The notes beneath the pieces were generated by a model. The model had not been told where the DNA came from. It searched no databases and saw nothing but the letters and a program-made list of their open reading frames with translations. Shown here piece after piece: positions 17,934 to 27,088 of a DNA stretch of 64,000 nt. Made by a program: the position numbers and the translations under genes. The stretch is from JASLDZ01 sp038226305 (GTDB lineage Bacteria > Pseudomonadota > Alphaproteobacteria > Caulobacterales > Caulobacteraceae), in contig JBBRQN010000006.1 in the NCBI GenBank assembly GCA_038226305.1, positions 96,590 to 160,589 on the forward strand. Direction: 5' to 3'. How positions within the stretch are numbered: the stretch's first letter is position 1; the number at the start of each line of letters is the position of its first letter.

Positions 17934-18009
17934 TGGTGGGCCCGGTAGGACTCGAACCTACAACCAGACCGTTATGAGCGGTCGGCTCTAACCATTGAGC
18001 TACAGGCCC
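17934..18009 (-). tRNA. tRNA with CAU anticodon, probably tRNA-Ile2 (elongator Met possible)
   Basis: A 76-nt cloverleaf with encoded CCA. Acceptor GGGCCTG pairs with CGGGCCC (one G-U). The D arm is GCTC/GAGC, the anticodon stem GACCG/CGGTC with loop CTCATAA, and the T stem GTAGG/CCTAC. The paired first base and the lack of the GGG/CCC anticodon stem exclude initiator tRNA. The overall pattern fits the lysidine-modified tRNA-Ile(CAU), read by TilS, better than elongator tRNA-Met, but this is not decisive. Confidence 0.93.
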
Positions 18010-18126
18010 CCGCACTGCGGGACCGCTCGGTAGCACGACCCTGAAGGTCGGCGGAAGCCGAGCCGTTCAGCGGGCGTTCAAGGCTGGCGCGCGAGAGCTG
18101 TGGCGTCGCCCACAGGAGCCTGCCAG

Positions 18127-18882
18127 ATGATCCGCGCCGCCGCCGCCCCAGCTATCGCCCCAGTGCTCGCCATCGCCGCCGCGCTGGCGGCCTCCCTCGG
18201 CGCGAGCGCGGCTTGCGCCCAGCCCGCACCCCGCACCGCCTTCGACGCCACCACTCTGGAGCTGTCGGCGGAAGGCGTGGTGAAGGCCGCTCCAGACATC
18301 GCCTACATCACCCTCGGCGTCACCACGACCGGCCCGACGGCCGTGGCCGCATCCACCGCCGAGCGCATCCGCATGGCCGCCACCGTCGCCGCCCTGAAGG
18401 CCCGGGGGATCGACGCGAAGGACATCCAGACCTCCGGCCTCTCCCTCGGCGCGCAGTACGAGTTTCCGCAGAACGCCCCCCGCCGCCTGACCGGCTACCA
18501 GGCCTCGAACCACGTCACGATCGTGGTGCGGGCGCTGGACCGCACGGGGGCCGCCATCGACGCCGCCGTCTCCGCCGGGGCCACCGACGTGGAGGGCATC
18601 AGCTTCGACATCGCCGACCCCAAGCCCCTGCAGGACGAGGCCCGCAAACGCGCCGTGAAGGCCTTGGGCGACAAGGCCCAGCTCTATGCCTCGGCCAGCG
18701 GCCTGCGCATCGTGCGGCTCGTGACGCTGAGCGAGACCTCGGGCGAACCGCGCCCGCAACCCATGATGATGAAGGCCTCCATGAGCGCCCGCTTCGCAGA
18801 CGCGGCCCCTGCAACCTCGGTGGAGCCAGGCGAAGTGGAACTGCGCGCCGGCGTCAGCGCCACCTACGAACTGGGCCGCTAG
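18127..18882 (+). CDS. SIMPL (DUF541) domain protein, periplasmic, copy 1
   Basis: 251 aa with a signal peptide (to about ACAQ, residue 31). SIMPL/BP26-type features: LELSAEGVVKAAPDIAYITLGVTTTG, then ALKARGIDAKDIQTSGLSLGAQY, LTGYQASNHVTIVVR, and the Ala/Lys-rich helix with RKRAVKALGDKAQLYASASGL. Homologues such as Brucella BP26/Omp28 form periplasmic oligomers of unclear role. Its stop overlaps by 4 nt the stop of the convergent panD. It is one of three SIMPL-type genes within 6 kb. Confidence 0.88.
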   Translation: MIRAAAAPAIAPVLAIAAALAASLGASAACAQPAPRTAFDATTLELSAEGVVKAAPDIAYITLGVTTTGPTAVAASTAERIRMAATVAALKARGIDAKDIQTSGLSLGAQYEFPQNAPRRLTGYQASNHVTIVVRALDRTGAAIDAAVSAGATDVEGISFDIADPKPLQDEARKRAVKALGDKAQLYASASGLRIVRLVTLSETSGEPRPQPMMMKASMSARFADAAPATSVEPGEVELRAGVSATYELGR

Positions 18883-19244
18883 GCCGCGGCGAGGGCGACC
18901 TTGGGCCGGTTGCCCTCGCCCATCAGCACGACCACGGGCTTGTGGGCCTTCGCCTCGGCGGCCTCGAGCTGGCCATAGGCCACCACGATCACCGTATCGC
19001 CCACCGCCACCAGCCGGGCGGCGGCGCCGTTCACCCCGATGGTGCGCGAGCCCCGCGGGGCCTCGATCACATAGGTGGTGAAACGCGCGCCGGTGGTCAC
19101 GTTCAGCACGTCCACCTGCTCGTTGGGCAGCAGCGTCGAGGCGTCGAGCAGGTCCTTGTCGATGGCGATGGAGCCCTCGTAGTCGACGTCGGCCTGGGTG
19201 ACCGTGGCGCGGTGCAGCTTGGCCCGCATCATCGTGAGAAGCAT
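18879..19244 (-). CDS. panD: Aspartate 1-decarboxylase proenzyme
   Basis: Makes beta-alanine for pantothenate and coenzyme A. 121 aa from the ATG at 19244. This start places the self-cleavage Gly-Ser at residues 24-25 (DYEGSIAID), the canonical position that yields the pyruvoyl group, and gives the family N-terminus MRAKLHRATVTQAD at residues 6-19. NEQVDVLNVTTGARFTTYVI, NGAAARLV and VVAYG follow. A longer frame upstream to 19340 is discarded. Confidence 0.95.
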   Translation of the reverse strand: MLLTMMRAKLHRATVTQADVDYEGSIAIDKDLLDASTLLPNEQVDVLNVTTGARFTTYVIEAPRGSRTIGVNGAAARLVAVGDTVIVVAYGQLEAAEAKAHKPVVVLMGEGNRPKVALAAA

Positions 19245-19406
19245 GGACGCACACTCCCGGCCCGCAGGCCAAACCGGCGAGGGAGCACCGGGGCCGCGCA
19301 TATAGGGGCGCGAAGCCTGCTCATCAATCGTGGGCATCACTCGTGGGATGGTCGCGGCCGTCGCAAGCGGCTGCTAGGCTCCCTGAAGTCATCCGATGGA
19401 GTCGTG

Positions 19407-20309
19407 ATGCGTCACCTGCCAGCGCTTCTGTTCGTTTTCCTCACGCCGGGTGTGGGGGCAACGCAGACGCTCACCGTGCAGCCCGCCCAGCCGCCCAACT
19501 ATCAGAGCGCCCCTTGGTGGATGCGCGAACCGATCATCGCCAGCCTGGGGGACGTACGCGCAGAGGTGCCCGCCAACCGCGCCCGCCTGTCGGCTGGCTT
19601 CGAGGCCATCGCAGGCACGGCGGCCGAGGCCACCCGCGACGCCGCAGAAAAGGTGCGCGGCCTGAACCAGACGCTGGCCGCCTATGGGTCCGAGCGCGTG
19701 AGGGTGGAGACCAGCTTCCAGACCCGGCCGCTATACGCCCAGTACAAGGACAAGACCGGCACGATCCAGGACAACCAGCGGGAAGACAAGGTCGACCGGT
19801 ACGCCGTCACCGCCACCGTCAACTTGGAAGTGCGCGACCTGAAGGTCGTGGAGCGGGTCTACGCCACGCTGATCGCTGCAAAGCCGACCCGCGCCAGCCC
19901 GGCCTATTTCAGCCTTCTTCCCGACAATTCCCTGAACGCAGCGATGGCCAAGGCCGCGGTGGCCGATGCGGCGGCCCGCGCGCGGGCCTCGGCGGCGGAT
20001 GCGGGCGTGAGACTGGGGGCGGTGAAGCTGATCGACCCCACGGGCCGGGCGTGCTCAACGGACGTGCTGATCGCAGGGGCGCCGCGGAGCTACGGCGGCT
20101 CGGGCTATGGCAACGACGTATCGGAGGTGGTGGTGTCGGCGATGCGAAATGCGCCGCCCCTCCCCTTGCCGCAAGTGCCGGCACCCGTCCGGCAATCGCA
20201 GAGTCCAGAAGCTCTCGAAGCTGACGCTGCCAGCCTCCAGATCAACCTGCAGCCCCCGCTTCAGACGCTAACGCAACAAGCCTGCGTGATCTACGCGCTG
20301 GGCGGGTAA
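19407..20309 (+). CDS. SIMPL (DUF541) domain protein, exported, copy 2 (diverged)
   Basis: 300 aa with a signal peptide (MRHLPALLFVFLTPGVGA). The domain is more diverged than the other two copies but keeps the layout: GDVRAEVPANRARLSAGFEAIAG, LNQTLAAYGSERVRVETSFQTRPLY, VDRYAVTATVNLEVRDL, then the Ala-rich helix NAAMAKAAVADAAARARASA. An extended C-terminus (about residues 255-300) is Pro/Gln-rich with one Cys. The ATG at 19407 or the adjacent GTG at 19404 can start it. It is single, 39 bp before lgt. Confidence 0.72.
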   Translation: MRHLPALLFVFLTPGVGATQTLTVQPAQPPNYQSAPWWMREPIIASLGDVRAEVPANRARLSAGFEAIAGTAAEATRDAAEKVRGLNQTLAAYGSERVRVETSFQTRPLYAQYKDKTGTIQDNQREDKVDRYAVTATVNLEVRDLKVVERVYATLIAAKPTRASPAYFSLLPDNSLNAAMAKAAVADAAARARASAADAGVRLGAVKLIDPTGRACSTDVLIAGAPRSYGGSGYGNDVSEVVVSAMRNAPPLPLPQVPAPVRQSQSPEALEADAASLQINLQPPLQTLTQQACVIYALGG

Positions 20310-20348
20310 ACCTGTTACACGGCTCTGCCGCGCCCGCCGGAGACGCCC

Positions 20349-21356
20349 TTGCCCTTTCCTGAGTTCGATCCCGTGCTGGTGCACATCGGCCCCCTGGCCG
20401 TGCGCTGGTACGCCCTCGCCTACGTCGCCGGGATCCTGCTCGGCTGGCGCTATGCGGTGGCGCTGGTGCGCAACGCGAAGATCTGGGGCGGCGGACCGCC
20501 CATCGCCACCGACCGGCAGGTGGACGACTTCGTCCTGTGGGTGACGCTGGGCATCATCATCGGCGGCCGCCTCGGCTATGTGCTGTTCTACATGCTGCTG
20601 CAGCAGCCGACTGAGCTCCTGCATCGGCCGTGGATGATCTTCGCCACCTGGGAAGGCGGCATGAGCTTCCACGGGGGGCTGATCGGCGTGATCACCGCCG
20701 TGGTGCTGTTCGCCCGCAACCAGAAGATCGACATAGTGCGGCTGGGAGACCTGACGGCGGCCTGCGTGCCGTTCGGCCTGTTCTTCGGCCGCATCGCCAA
20801 TTTTGTGAACGGCGAGCTGTGGGGGCGTCATACCGATGCGCCCTGGGGCGTTGTGTTCTGTAACATCAAGCTTCAGATGGCCAACGGTGGGGTATGCCCG
20901 GCGGGCTCGGCCCCGCGCCATCCCAGCCAGATCTACGAGGCGCTTCTGGAGGGGGTGGTGCTTTTCGCCATCCTTCGCTTCGCCACCCACGGGCGCAAGC
21001 TCCTGCCCAGGCGGGGAGCCGTCTCGGGGCTGTTCCTTCTCTGCTACGGCCTGTTCCGGGTGATGCTGGAGGGCGTGCGCGAGCCCGACCGGGGCATGCC
21101 CGACTTCCCCCTCGGCCTCACGATGGGAATGCTGCTGTCGATGCCGCTGATCCTGGGCGGGGCGGGGCTGCTGATCTGGTCGATGCGCCCGAGCTCCCTC
21201 GCCTCGCAGACGCCGACGACCCCGCTGGAGAGCGCGCCCGGCCACGATCTTGCCCCGGGCGTCACGCCGCCCGAGGTGCCCGCAGACCCCTTCGCGGCGA
21301 TGGACGAGCGCGCGGCCGCAAGCTTCGCCCCCGATGGACCTGAAACCTCGCATTGA
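20349..21356 (+). CDS. lgt: Prolipoprotein diacylglyceryl transferase
   Basis: Inner-membrane enzyme that attaches diacylglycerol to the lipobox cysteine of prolipoproteins. 335 aa from a TTG start that gives the family N-terminus PFPEFDPVLVHIGPLAVRWYALAYV. The Lgt signature is present (GGMSFHGGLIG, then FGRIANFVNGELWGR with the essential Arg), plus RHPSQIYEALLEG and the last conserved Arg in REPDRGM. There are about seven hydrophobic helices and a Pro/Ala-rich C-terminal tail of roughly 60 residues. It overlaps midA by 23 nt. Confidence 0.96.
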   Translation: MPFPEFDPVLVHIGPLAVRWYALAYVAGILLGWRYAVALVRNAKIWGGGPPIATDRQVDDFVLWVTLGIIIGGRLGYVLFYMLLQQPTELLHRPWMIFATWEGGMSFHGGLIGVITAVVLFARNQKIDIVRLGDLTAACVPFGLFFGRIANFVNGELWGRHTDAPWGVVFCNIKLQMANGGVCPAGSAPRHPSQIYEALLEGVVLFAILRFATHGRKLLPRRGAVSGLFLLCYGLFRVMLEGVREPDRGMPDFPLGLTMGMLLSMPLILGGAGLLIWSMRPSSLASQTPTTPLESAPGHDLAPGVTPPEVPADPFAAMDERAAASFAPDGPETSH

Positions 21357-22407
21357 GGCGCTGATCGCCGCCGAAGGGCCGATCACCGTCGAGCACTACA
21401 TGGCCCTGTGCCTGCACGATCCGCAGCACGGCTACTACGCCACCCGCCCGGCGCTGGGGGCGCAGGGCGACTTCATCACTGCCCCTCTGGTCAGCCAGAT
21501 GTTCGGCGAGCTGATCGGGCTGTGGGCAGCGCAGGTGTGGCTCGCGGCCGGATCGCCCTCCCCGTTCCGGCTTGTGGAGATCGGCCCCGGCGACGGCACG
21601 CTGATGACCGACGCCCTGCGGGCGCTGAGGCGGGCGGTGCCGGCGTTCCTCGATGCGGCCGACCTGTGGCTGGTGGAGGCGAGCCCGCCCCTTCGCGCGC
21701 GCCAGGCCGCCGCCTTGCAAGGTGCGCACCCGCGATGGGCGGACCGGCTGGAGGATGTGCCGGATGGCTCACCCTTGATCGTGATCGCCAACGAGTTCCT
21801 CGATTGCCTCCCCGCCCGGCAGTTCACCAGGGACGCCCGCGGCGCCTGGGCGGAACGCCGCGTGGGGCTGGATGCGCGCGGCACCCTCGCCTTTGGGCTC
21901 GGCCCAGCGCCCGCAGGGTTCACGCCGCCCGCCGCCTTCATCGACACACCGCCGGGTGTGGTGGTCGAGGTGTCGCCCCGGCAGGTGGGGTTCGCGGCCA
22001 TGCTGGCGGGACGCATCGTTAGCGACGGCGGGGCGGCGCTCCTCATCGACTACGGCGCAGCCGACCCCGCACCGGGCGACACGCTTCAGGCGATCCGCGC
22101 CCACCAGAAGGTCGATCCCCTCACCACGCCGGGGGAGGCCGACCTCACCGTGCATGCGGACTTCCCCGCCGTGATGGCGGCGGTGCGGGCGGCTGGGGCG
22201 CAGGCGGCGATCCGCACGCAGGGCGAGTTCCTGCAGCGCCTCGGGATCGAAGCGCGCGCCTCGGCCCTGGCCACCGCCCGCCCCGACCGCGCGCAGACCC
22301 TGGATGCTCAGTTGCAGCGCCTGACCGGCGACGCGCAGATGGGCGCCCTGTTCAAGGCGGGGGCGATCTGGCGAACGGGCGATCCGCCACCGCCCGGCTT
22401 TCCGTAG
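21334..22407 (+). CDS. MidA/NDUFAF7-type SAM-dependent methyltransferase
   Basis: 357 aa. Homologues of human NDUFAF7, which methylates an arginine of complex I subunit NDUFS2 during assembly. Family stretches: MALCLHDPQHGYYATRPALGAQGDFITAPLVSQMFGE, the SAM motif VEIGPGDGTLM, VIANEFLDCLPARQF, LLIDYGA, and DLTVHADFPAV. It starts inside the end of lgt (23-nt overlap) and is followed 12 nt later by pgeF, so lgt-midA-pgeF looks like one operon. Confidence 0.92.
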   Translation: MDLKPRIEALIAAEGPITVEHYMALCLHDPQHGYYATRPALGAQGDFITAPLVSQMFGELIGLWAAQVWLAAGSPSPFRLVEIGPGDGTLMTDALRALRRAVPAFLDAADLWLVEASPPLRARQAAALQGAHPRWADRLEDVPDGSPLIVIANEFLDCLPARQFTRDARGAWAERRVGLDARGTLAFGLGPAPAGFTPPAAFIDTPPGVVVEVSPRQVGFAAMLAGRIVSDGGAALLIDYGAADPAPGDTLQAIRAHQKVDPLTTPGEADLTVHADFPAVMAAVRAAGAQAAIRTQGEFLQRLGIEARASALATARPDRAQTLDAQLQRLTGDAQMGALFKAGAIWRTGDPPPPGFP

Positions 22408-22419
22408 TATCGGTTGGCC

Positions 22420-23178
22420 GTGCCCCCGTTCCTCTCCTCGCCCCTGCTCACCGCCGCCGGCGTGCGCCATGCCTTCTTCACGCGGGAGGGCGGGGTTTCC
22501 ACAGGGCTCTACGCCTCCCTGAACTGCGGCCCCGGATCACAGGACGACCCGGCGCTGGTGGCCGAGAACCGTCGCCGCGCCGCGGCCGCCCTCGACCTCG
22601 CTCCAGATCAGCTGTTCGTCGCCTATCAGGTCCACTCCGCCAGGTCGGTCGAGGCCCCGTGGTCGGGCGAACGACCACAGGCCGATGCCGTGGTCACCCC
22701 CGACTCCGGCGTGGGAGCCGGTGTCCTGACCGCCGACTGCGCGCCGATCCTCCTCGCCGACCGGCAGGCGGGCGTCGTCGCCGCGGCCCACGCGGGGTGG
22801 AAGGGTGCGCTGCACGGGGTGATCGAGGACGCCCTTCGCCAGATGATCGCCAGCGGGGCCCAGCCCGAGCGCATCGTGGCGGCCATCGGCCCCGTGATCG
22901 GTCCGCGATCTTACGAGGTGGGCGAGGCTTTCGAGGCGGAGTTCCTGGCCACAGACCCTGCCAGCGCCTCCCGCTTCGCCCCCGGTGCCGCGGCCGACAA
23001 GCGACTCTTCGACCTGCCCGGCTACTGCCTCGATCGCCTGTCCCGTGCTGGCGTCGTGCAGGCAGAATGGATCGGCGCCGACACCCTGGACGACGAAGCC
23101 CGCCTGTTCAGCCACCGCCGCGCCGTGCTGCGAGGGCAGGCGGAGTCTGGCCGGCTGTTGTCGGTGGTGCGGCTCTAG
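22420..23178 (+). CDS. pgeF: Peptidoglycan editing factor PgeF (YfiH/laccase-domain family)
   Basis: About 252 aa. PgeF-type proteins prevent misincorporation of non-native amino acids in peptidoglycan precursors; older annotation calls them polyphenol oxidases. Metal-site motifs: FVAYQVHSARSV (His), GVLTADCAPILLAD (Cys) and AAAHAGWKG (His). Start is the GTG at 22420; an in-frame TTG at 22414 is also possible. It ends the lgt-midA-pgeF run and converges on the third SIMPL gene with 1 bp between stops. Confidence 0.92.
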   Translation: MPPFLSSPLLTAAGVRHAFFTREGGVSTGLYASLNCGPGSQDDPALVAENRRRAAAALDLAPDQLFVAYQVHSARSVEAPWSGERPQADAVVTPDSGVGAGVLTADCAPILLADRQAGVVAAAHAGWKGALHGVIEDALRQMIASGAQPERIVAAIGPVIGPRSYEVGEAFEAEFLATDPASASRFAPGAAADKRLFDLPGYCLDRLSRAGVVQAEWIGADTLDDEARLFSHRRAVLRGQAESGRLLSVVRL

Positions 23179-23179
23179 C

Positions 23180-23911
23180 TCACCGCAGGCGGTACTTCAC
23201 CGTCGTGACCACGCGCAGCTTCTTCCACACCGATTGCGACTGCGAACCGCCCTCGCCCATGTCGTCGCGGGGCAGGATCTCGAAGGAGCCCTGCGTGGCT
23301 TCCTGAATGCCGCCGAGCGCCGCGCCGGAGTCCCTCGCGAACTGGGCGGCCCCGGTGCGGGCGCTGGCGGTGGCCTCGGCGATCATGGTCGGGCGCACGC
23401 CGTTCAGCTTGGTGAAGATGTAGTTCGGGCCGCCGAAGTCCTGCAGCACCACCGCCTGCCGCACGAGGTCGCCGAGCTTGCGCGTGGTCTCCTGCACCCG
23501 CTCAACGTCGGCGGTGCGCACGTTGATCTCCTGGCTGAGGATGAACCGGGGCGCCCCGTTGTTCTGCTGGCCGTACTCCTTGGAGCGCGCATCCGAGACG
23601 GTGAGGCGCCCGAGGTCGATCTCCGCCGCCTTGAAGCCCTGGGCGAGCAGGAACCGCGTGACGGTGGCGGCTTCGGCATCCACCGCGGTCTGCACGGCCG
23701 TGAGTTCCTCCCCCGTGGCCGTGAACTTCAACGGCAGGACGGCGAGGTCAGCCTTCACCTCCCGTTCCGAAAGGCCCCGCACCGTCACGGCCCGGTCGCC
23801 CACCCGGGCGTTGATGACGCCCAGCCCGATGGCCCAGCCGCCCACGGCCAGCCCCCCGGCCACCAGCGCCCCAGCGACGGCGGCGGGAATCCACATCGAA
23901 CGGTCGGCCAT
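23180..23911 (-). CDS. SIMPL (DUF541) domain protein, membrane-anchored, copy 3
   Basis: 243 aa. The N-terminus has one hydrophobic segment (residues about 7-33, WIPAAVAGALVAGGLAVGGW) followed by VGDRAVTVRGLSEREVKADLAVLPLKFTATG, the SIMPL start. FLLAQGFKAAEIDLGRLTVSDAR, FILSQEINVRTADVERV and the helix ATASARTGAAQFARDSGA follow. The C-terminus keeps KLRVVTTVKYRL. Unlike copies 1 and 2 there is no clear cleavage site, so it may stay anchored facing the periplasm. The ATG at 23911 is chosen over an upstream open frame to 23989. Confidence 0.88.
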   Translation of the reverse strand: MADRSMWIPAAVAGALVAGGLAVGGWAIGLGVINARVGDRAVTVRGLSEREVKADLAVLPLKFTATGEELTAVQTAVDAEAATVTRFLLAQGFKAAEIDLGRLTVSDARSKEYGQQNNGAPRFILSQEINVRTADVERVQETTRKLGDLVRQAVVLQDFGGPNYIFTKLNGVRPTMIAEATASARTGAAQFARDSGAALGGIQEATQGSFEILPRDDMGEGGSQSQSVWKKLRVVTTVKYRLR

Positions 23912-24075
23912 GTCGGGCCTCCTCAAAGCCAAGCTTGTCGCCTGAGTGATCCCCCGGGCGGTCCCTGTCGAGTCGCCTGCACGGGGCATGGGTGAGCGCC
24001 ATGCGCGAAAGCGCTCACATTTTCGCCGCGCCCGCTCTAGAAGCCCGATCGAACGTGGTGGGAGAGACGGTCGGC

Positions 24076-25014
24076 ATGAAGCTTCTGGCGGGCAACTCCA
24101 ACGCGACCCTGGCGCGGGCCATCGGCGACTATCTCGACATGCCGCTGACCGGGGCGAAGGTTCAGCGCTTCGCCGACCAGGAGATCTTCGTCGCCATCGA
24201 GGAGAATGTGCGCGGCGAGGACGTGTTCGTGATCCAGTCCACGAGCTTCCCGGCCAACGACAACCTGATGGAGCTGCTGGTCTGCATCGACGCCCTGAAC
24301 CGCGCCTCGGCCCGGCGGATCACGGCGGTCATCCCCTATTTCGGCTATGCCCGGCAGGACCGGAAGGTGGGCGGGCGCACCCCCATCTCGGCCAAGCTTG
24401 TGGCCAACCTCATCACCCGCGCGGGCGCTCATCGGGTGCTGACGATGGATCTGCACGCGGGGCAGATCCAGGGTTTCTTCGACATCCCTACCGACAACCT
24501 GATCGCCACCCCCGTGATCGCGGCTGACATCCGCCATCAGGCCAAGGGCAAGCCGGGCGAGCTGATGATCGTATCGCCCGACGTGGGCGGCGTGGTGCGC
24601 GCGCGCTCACTGGCCGACCGGCTATCCGCAGACCTCGCCATCGTGGACAAGCGCCGATCCGGCCCCGGCGAGAGCGAGGTGATGAACATCATCGGCGACG
24701 TCTCCGGCCGCCGCTGCATCATGTTCGACGACATCGTCGATTCCGCGGGCACGCTCTGCAACGCCGCCAAGGCGCTGATGGCGCACGGGGCCCTTTCGGT
24801 CTCGGCATACGTCTCGCACGGGGTGCTATCGGGCGCGGCCTGCACGCGTGTGTCGACCTCGGTTCTCGACGAGCTGGTGATCACCGACTCAATCGAGGCG
24901 CCGGAGACCGTGCGCGGCTGCGACAAGATCCGCGTGCTTTCGATCGCACCCCTGATCGGTGAGGCGATCCGCCGTATCGCCAACGAGGAGAGCGTCTCTA
25001 AGCTCTTCGACTGA
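24076..25014 (+). CDS. prs: Ribose-phosphate diphosphokinase (PRPP synthetase)
   Basis: 312 aa, the usual length. Makes PRPP from ribose 5-phosphate and ATP for nucleotide, histidine and tryptophan synthesis. Seen: the PYFGYARQDRK ATP-binding loop, the RVLTMDLHAGQIQGFF signature with its histidine, VDKRRSG, and the PRPP loop IMFDDIVDSAGTL. The ATG at 24076 follows a GGAGAG ribosome site; the frame is open upstream to 23992 but carries no family sequence there. Confidence 0.97.
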   Translation: MKLLAGNSNATLARAIGDYLDMPLTGAKVQRFADQEIFVAIEENVRGEDVFVIQSTSFPANDNLMELLVCIDALNRASARRITAVIPYFGYARQDRKVGGRTPISAKLVANLITRAGAHRVLTMDLHAGQIQGFFDIPTDNLIATPVIAADIRHQAKGKPGELMIVSPDVGGVVRARSLADRLSADLAIVDKRRSGPGESEVMNIIGDVSGRRCIMFDDIVDSAGTLCNAAKALMAHGALSVSAYVSHGVLSGAACTRVSTSVLDELVITDSIEAPETVRGCDKIRVLSIAPLIGEAIRRIANEESVSKLFD

Positions 25015-25150
25015 CGCCCGCGGTGCAGGCCAAGGCCATCAAGTGGTCATGGTCTACGCATCGTTAACGCCTGACCTTCACACCCAGTCCACTCGCTTAC
25101 GCGCCCCGTCGCCGGGGCTGCGAAGATCGGCCAGAGACGGAAGTACGAGC

Positions 25151-26269
25151 ATGAAGTCTACGATCGTTCGCAGCGGCGCTTACGGTTCAGCTTGTGCGGC
25201 GCTCGCAGGACTGGTGCTCGCCTTTGCCGGCCCCGCCCTCGCCGCCAAGCCGGTGAAGAAGTCCAAGGCCCGGCCCGAGCCCGCTTCGGCCCCGCAGGCC
25301 TATCCGATCGTAACGCCCATCGACACGGGCTCCTCCGCGATCCTGTCTCGCCGCGCCATCGAGACCGCGGGGGCCTACCGCGCCTACATGGATCGCGCCG
25401 CCCGCATTTCCTCGGCCTTCAAGTCGGGCGCGGAGGTCGAGGCCTCGCTGATGAACGGCGCACAGTCCGAGGCGCAGCAGCTCAGCCAGGGCGTCATCGC
25501 CTACGCCGCCGTGCTCGCCCTGTCCGACCCCTCGTTCGTCGCGGGCGTGCGCAGCCAGGCCTCCGACGCCGACAGCCGCCGCGAGCTGGCCCGCCGGATC
25601 ATCGAGAACCCCAATGTGGCCACCACGCTGCCCGGCTCTGCCTCGGCCGCAGGGGCGATCAGCGCCGGGCTGGGTGCCGACGGGTCCAAGGTCGCAGGTG
25701 CTGGCGCCCTCGTGAAACAGGCTGCCTACGACGTGCAGCATTCGGCCTGGTCCAAGGCCTCGGTGCCCAGCCCGCTCGTGCGCCTGGCCAAGGCCAAGTC
25801 GCTGTCGCTGATGACCATGCGCGCCACCGATGCCGAACTCGCCGCCATCGCGAGGAGCGTCGCCGCCGCCGATGCGATCACCCCCGCCGCCGCGGTCACC
25901 ACCGCCTCCATGTCGTCCCCCACCACGCCGACCGTTTCGCGCGGCCTCGCCATCGCGGCCCTGGCGGCGCTGGGCGCGGGCGGCGAGTCGGACGAGGCCG
26001 TGGTGCTCAGCCTGATGAACGACCCCAACGCGGGCTTCTGCATGAGCATGTCGAAGCTGAACCTGAACCAGTGCCTCTCGGTGGCCCGGCCCTACTACGA
26101 AGACGTGTTCTGCCTCGGCCAGCACATCCTGATCGACATCGGGCAATGCGTCTCCAAGGGGGCGGGGCAGTCGCCCATTCCGATGGCCGCCGTGTCCACC
26201 CGATCGGGCGGGACCGACGCCTCGGTGGCGCAGGCCCCCGCCGTGGGTGCTTACGCCACCACGCGCTGA
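25151..26269 (+). CDS. Exported protein of unknown function (372 aa)
   Basis: A signal peptide (to about residue 31, GPALAAK) is followed by a basic Lys/Pro stretch, a Ala/Ser-rich helical middle and a C-terminal region with four cysteines (GFCMSMSKLNLNQCLS, VFCLGQH, IGQCVSK) that probably form disulfides. I do not recognise a family; the layout resembles exported proteins found only in Caulobacterales-type genomes. It stands between prs and rplY with about 130-160 bp of spacer on each side, so it is probably a single transcription unit. Confidence 0.72.
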   Translation: MKSTIVRSGAYGSACAALAGLVLAFAGPALAAKPVKKSKARPEPASAPQAYPIVTPIDTGSSAILSRRAIETAGAYRAYMDRAARISSAFKSGAEVEASLMNGAQSEAQQLSQGVIAYAAVLALSDPSFVAGVRSQASDADSRRELARRIIENPNVATTLPGSASAAGAISAGLGADGSKVAGAGALVKQAAYDVQHSAWSKASVPSPLVRLAKAKSLSLMTMRATDAELAAIARSVAAADAITPAAAVTTASMSSPTTPTVSRGLAIAALAALGAGGESDEAVVLSLMNDPNAGFCMSMSKLNLNQCLSVARPYYEDVFCLGQHILIDIGQCVSKGAGQSPIPMAAVSTRSGGTDASVAQAPAVGAYATTR

Positions 26270-26429
26270 GTTAGAGGCGCCGCACCGACGGAGCGACATA
26301 GGTCTGCGACCCGTTGCGCCGTCTGGCTTCGCCGTGTAGACACGCGCACCCTTCTTAAGCCGCGCCGCCTGAAGGCTCGCTCAGCAGAGCGTGCCAGGGG
26401 CGCAGCATTCCGTTCAGAGACTGCTTCCC

Positions 26430-27053
26430 ATGGCCGAGATCGTCCTCAACGTCGAAGTTCGCGAACGTACCGGCAGCGGCGGCTCGCGCCAGTCGCGACG
26501 CGATGCGCGCGTGCCCGGCGTGCTCTACGGCGGCACTCTGGCTCCGGTGGCGATCTCCGCCCCCCTGAACGAGTTCCGCAAGGCGCTCTACACGGGCAAG
26601 CTCCTCGGCCACCTCGTGACCCTGAAGTACGGCGAAGAGAGCCAGCCGGTGATCGCCAAGGCCGTGCAGTTCCACCCCGTGACCGACGTGCCGGTGCACT
26701 TCGACCTCTACCGGGTCGACGCCAACGCGCCGGTGAAGATCGCCATCGCGGTGGCCTTCAAGAACCACGAAGAGTCCCCCGGCCTGAAGCGTGGCGGCGC
26801 CCTGAACATCGCCCGCCATGAAGTCGAGCTGATGTGCCCGATGAACAGCATCCCTGAGGAACTGATGTTCGACCTCACGGGTCTCGACATCGGCGACGCC
26901 ATCCGTTTCTCCGCGGCGACCCTGCCCAAGGGCGTCACCCCGGTGATCCACGACCGCGACTTCACCATCGCCACCGTGACCGGCACCAGCGCCCAGGCCA
27001 GCGCCGATGCGGCGGCCGATGCCGCCGCCGACGCGGCCGCGCCCACCGCCTGA
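26430..27053 (+). CDS. rplY: Large-subunit ribosomal protein bL25 (Ctc type)
   Basis: 207 aa, the long form with the 5S rRNA-binding domain (residues 1-95: NVEVRERTGSGGSRQSRRDARVPGVLYGG) and the C-terminal TL5/Ctc domain (GGALNIARHEVELMCPMNSIPEELMFDLTGLDIGDAIRF). The last 25 residues are an Ala/Asp-rich tail (ADAAADAAADAAAP), common in alphaproteobacterial L25. It is 35 bp upstream of pth, the usual rplY-pth order. Confidence 0.96.
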   Translation: MAEIVLNVEVRERTGSGGSRQSRRDARVPGVLYGGTLAPVAISAPLNEFRKALYTGKLLGHLVTLKYGEESQPVIAKAVQFHPVTDVPVHFDLYRVDANAPVKIAIAVAFKNHEESPGLKRGGALNIARHEVELMCPMNSIPEELMFDLTGLDIGDAIRFSAATLPKGVTPVIHDRDFTIATVTGTSAQASADAAADAAADAAAPTA

Positions 27054-27088
27054 TCGGATAGAGGCTCCAGAGGCGAGGAGACGGCCCC

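Noticed and set aside
17934..18009. Initiator tRNA-fMet
   Set aside because: The first acceptor pair is intact (G-C) and the anticodon stem lacks the three G-C pairs of initiator tRNA.
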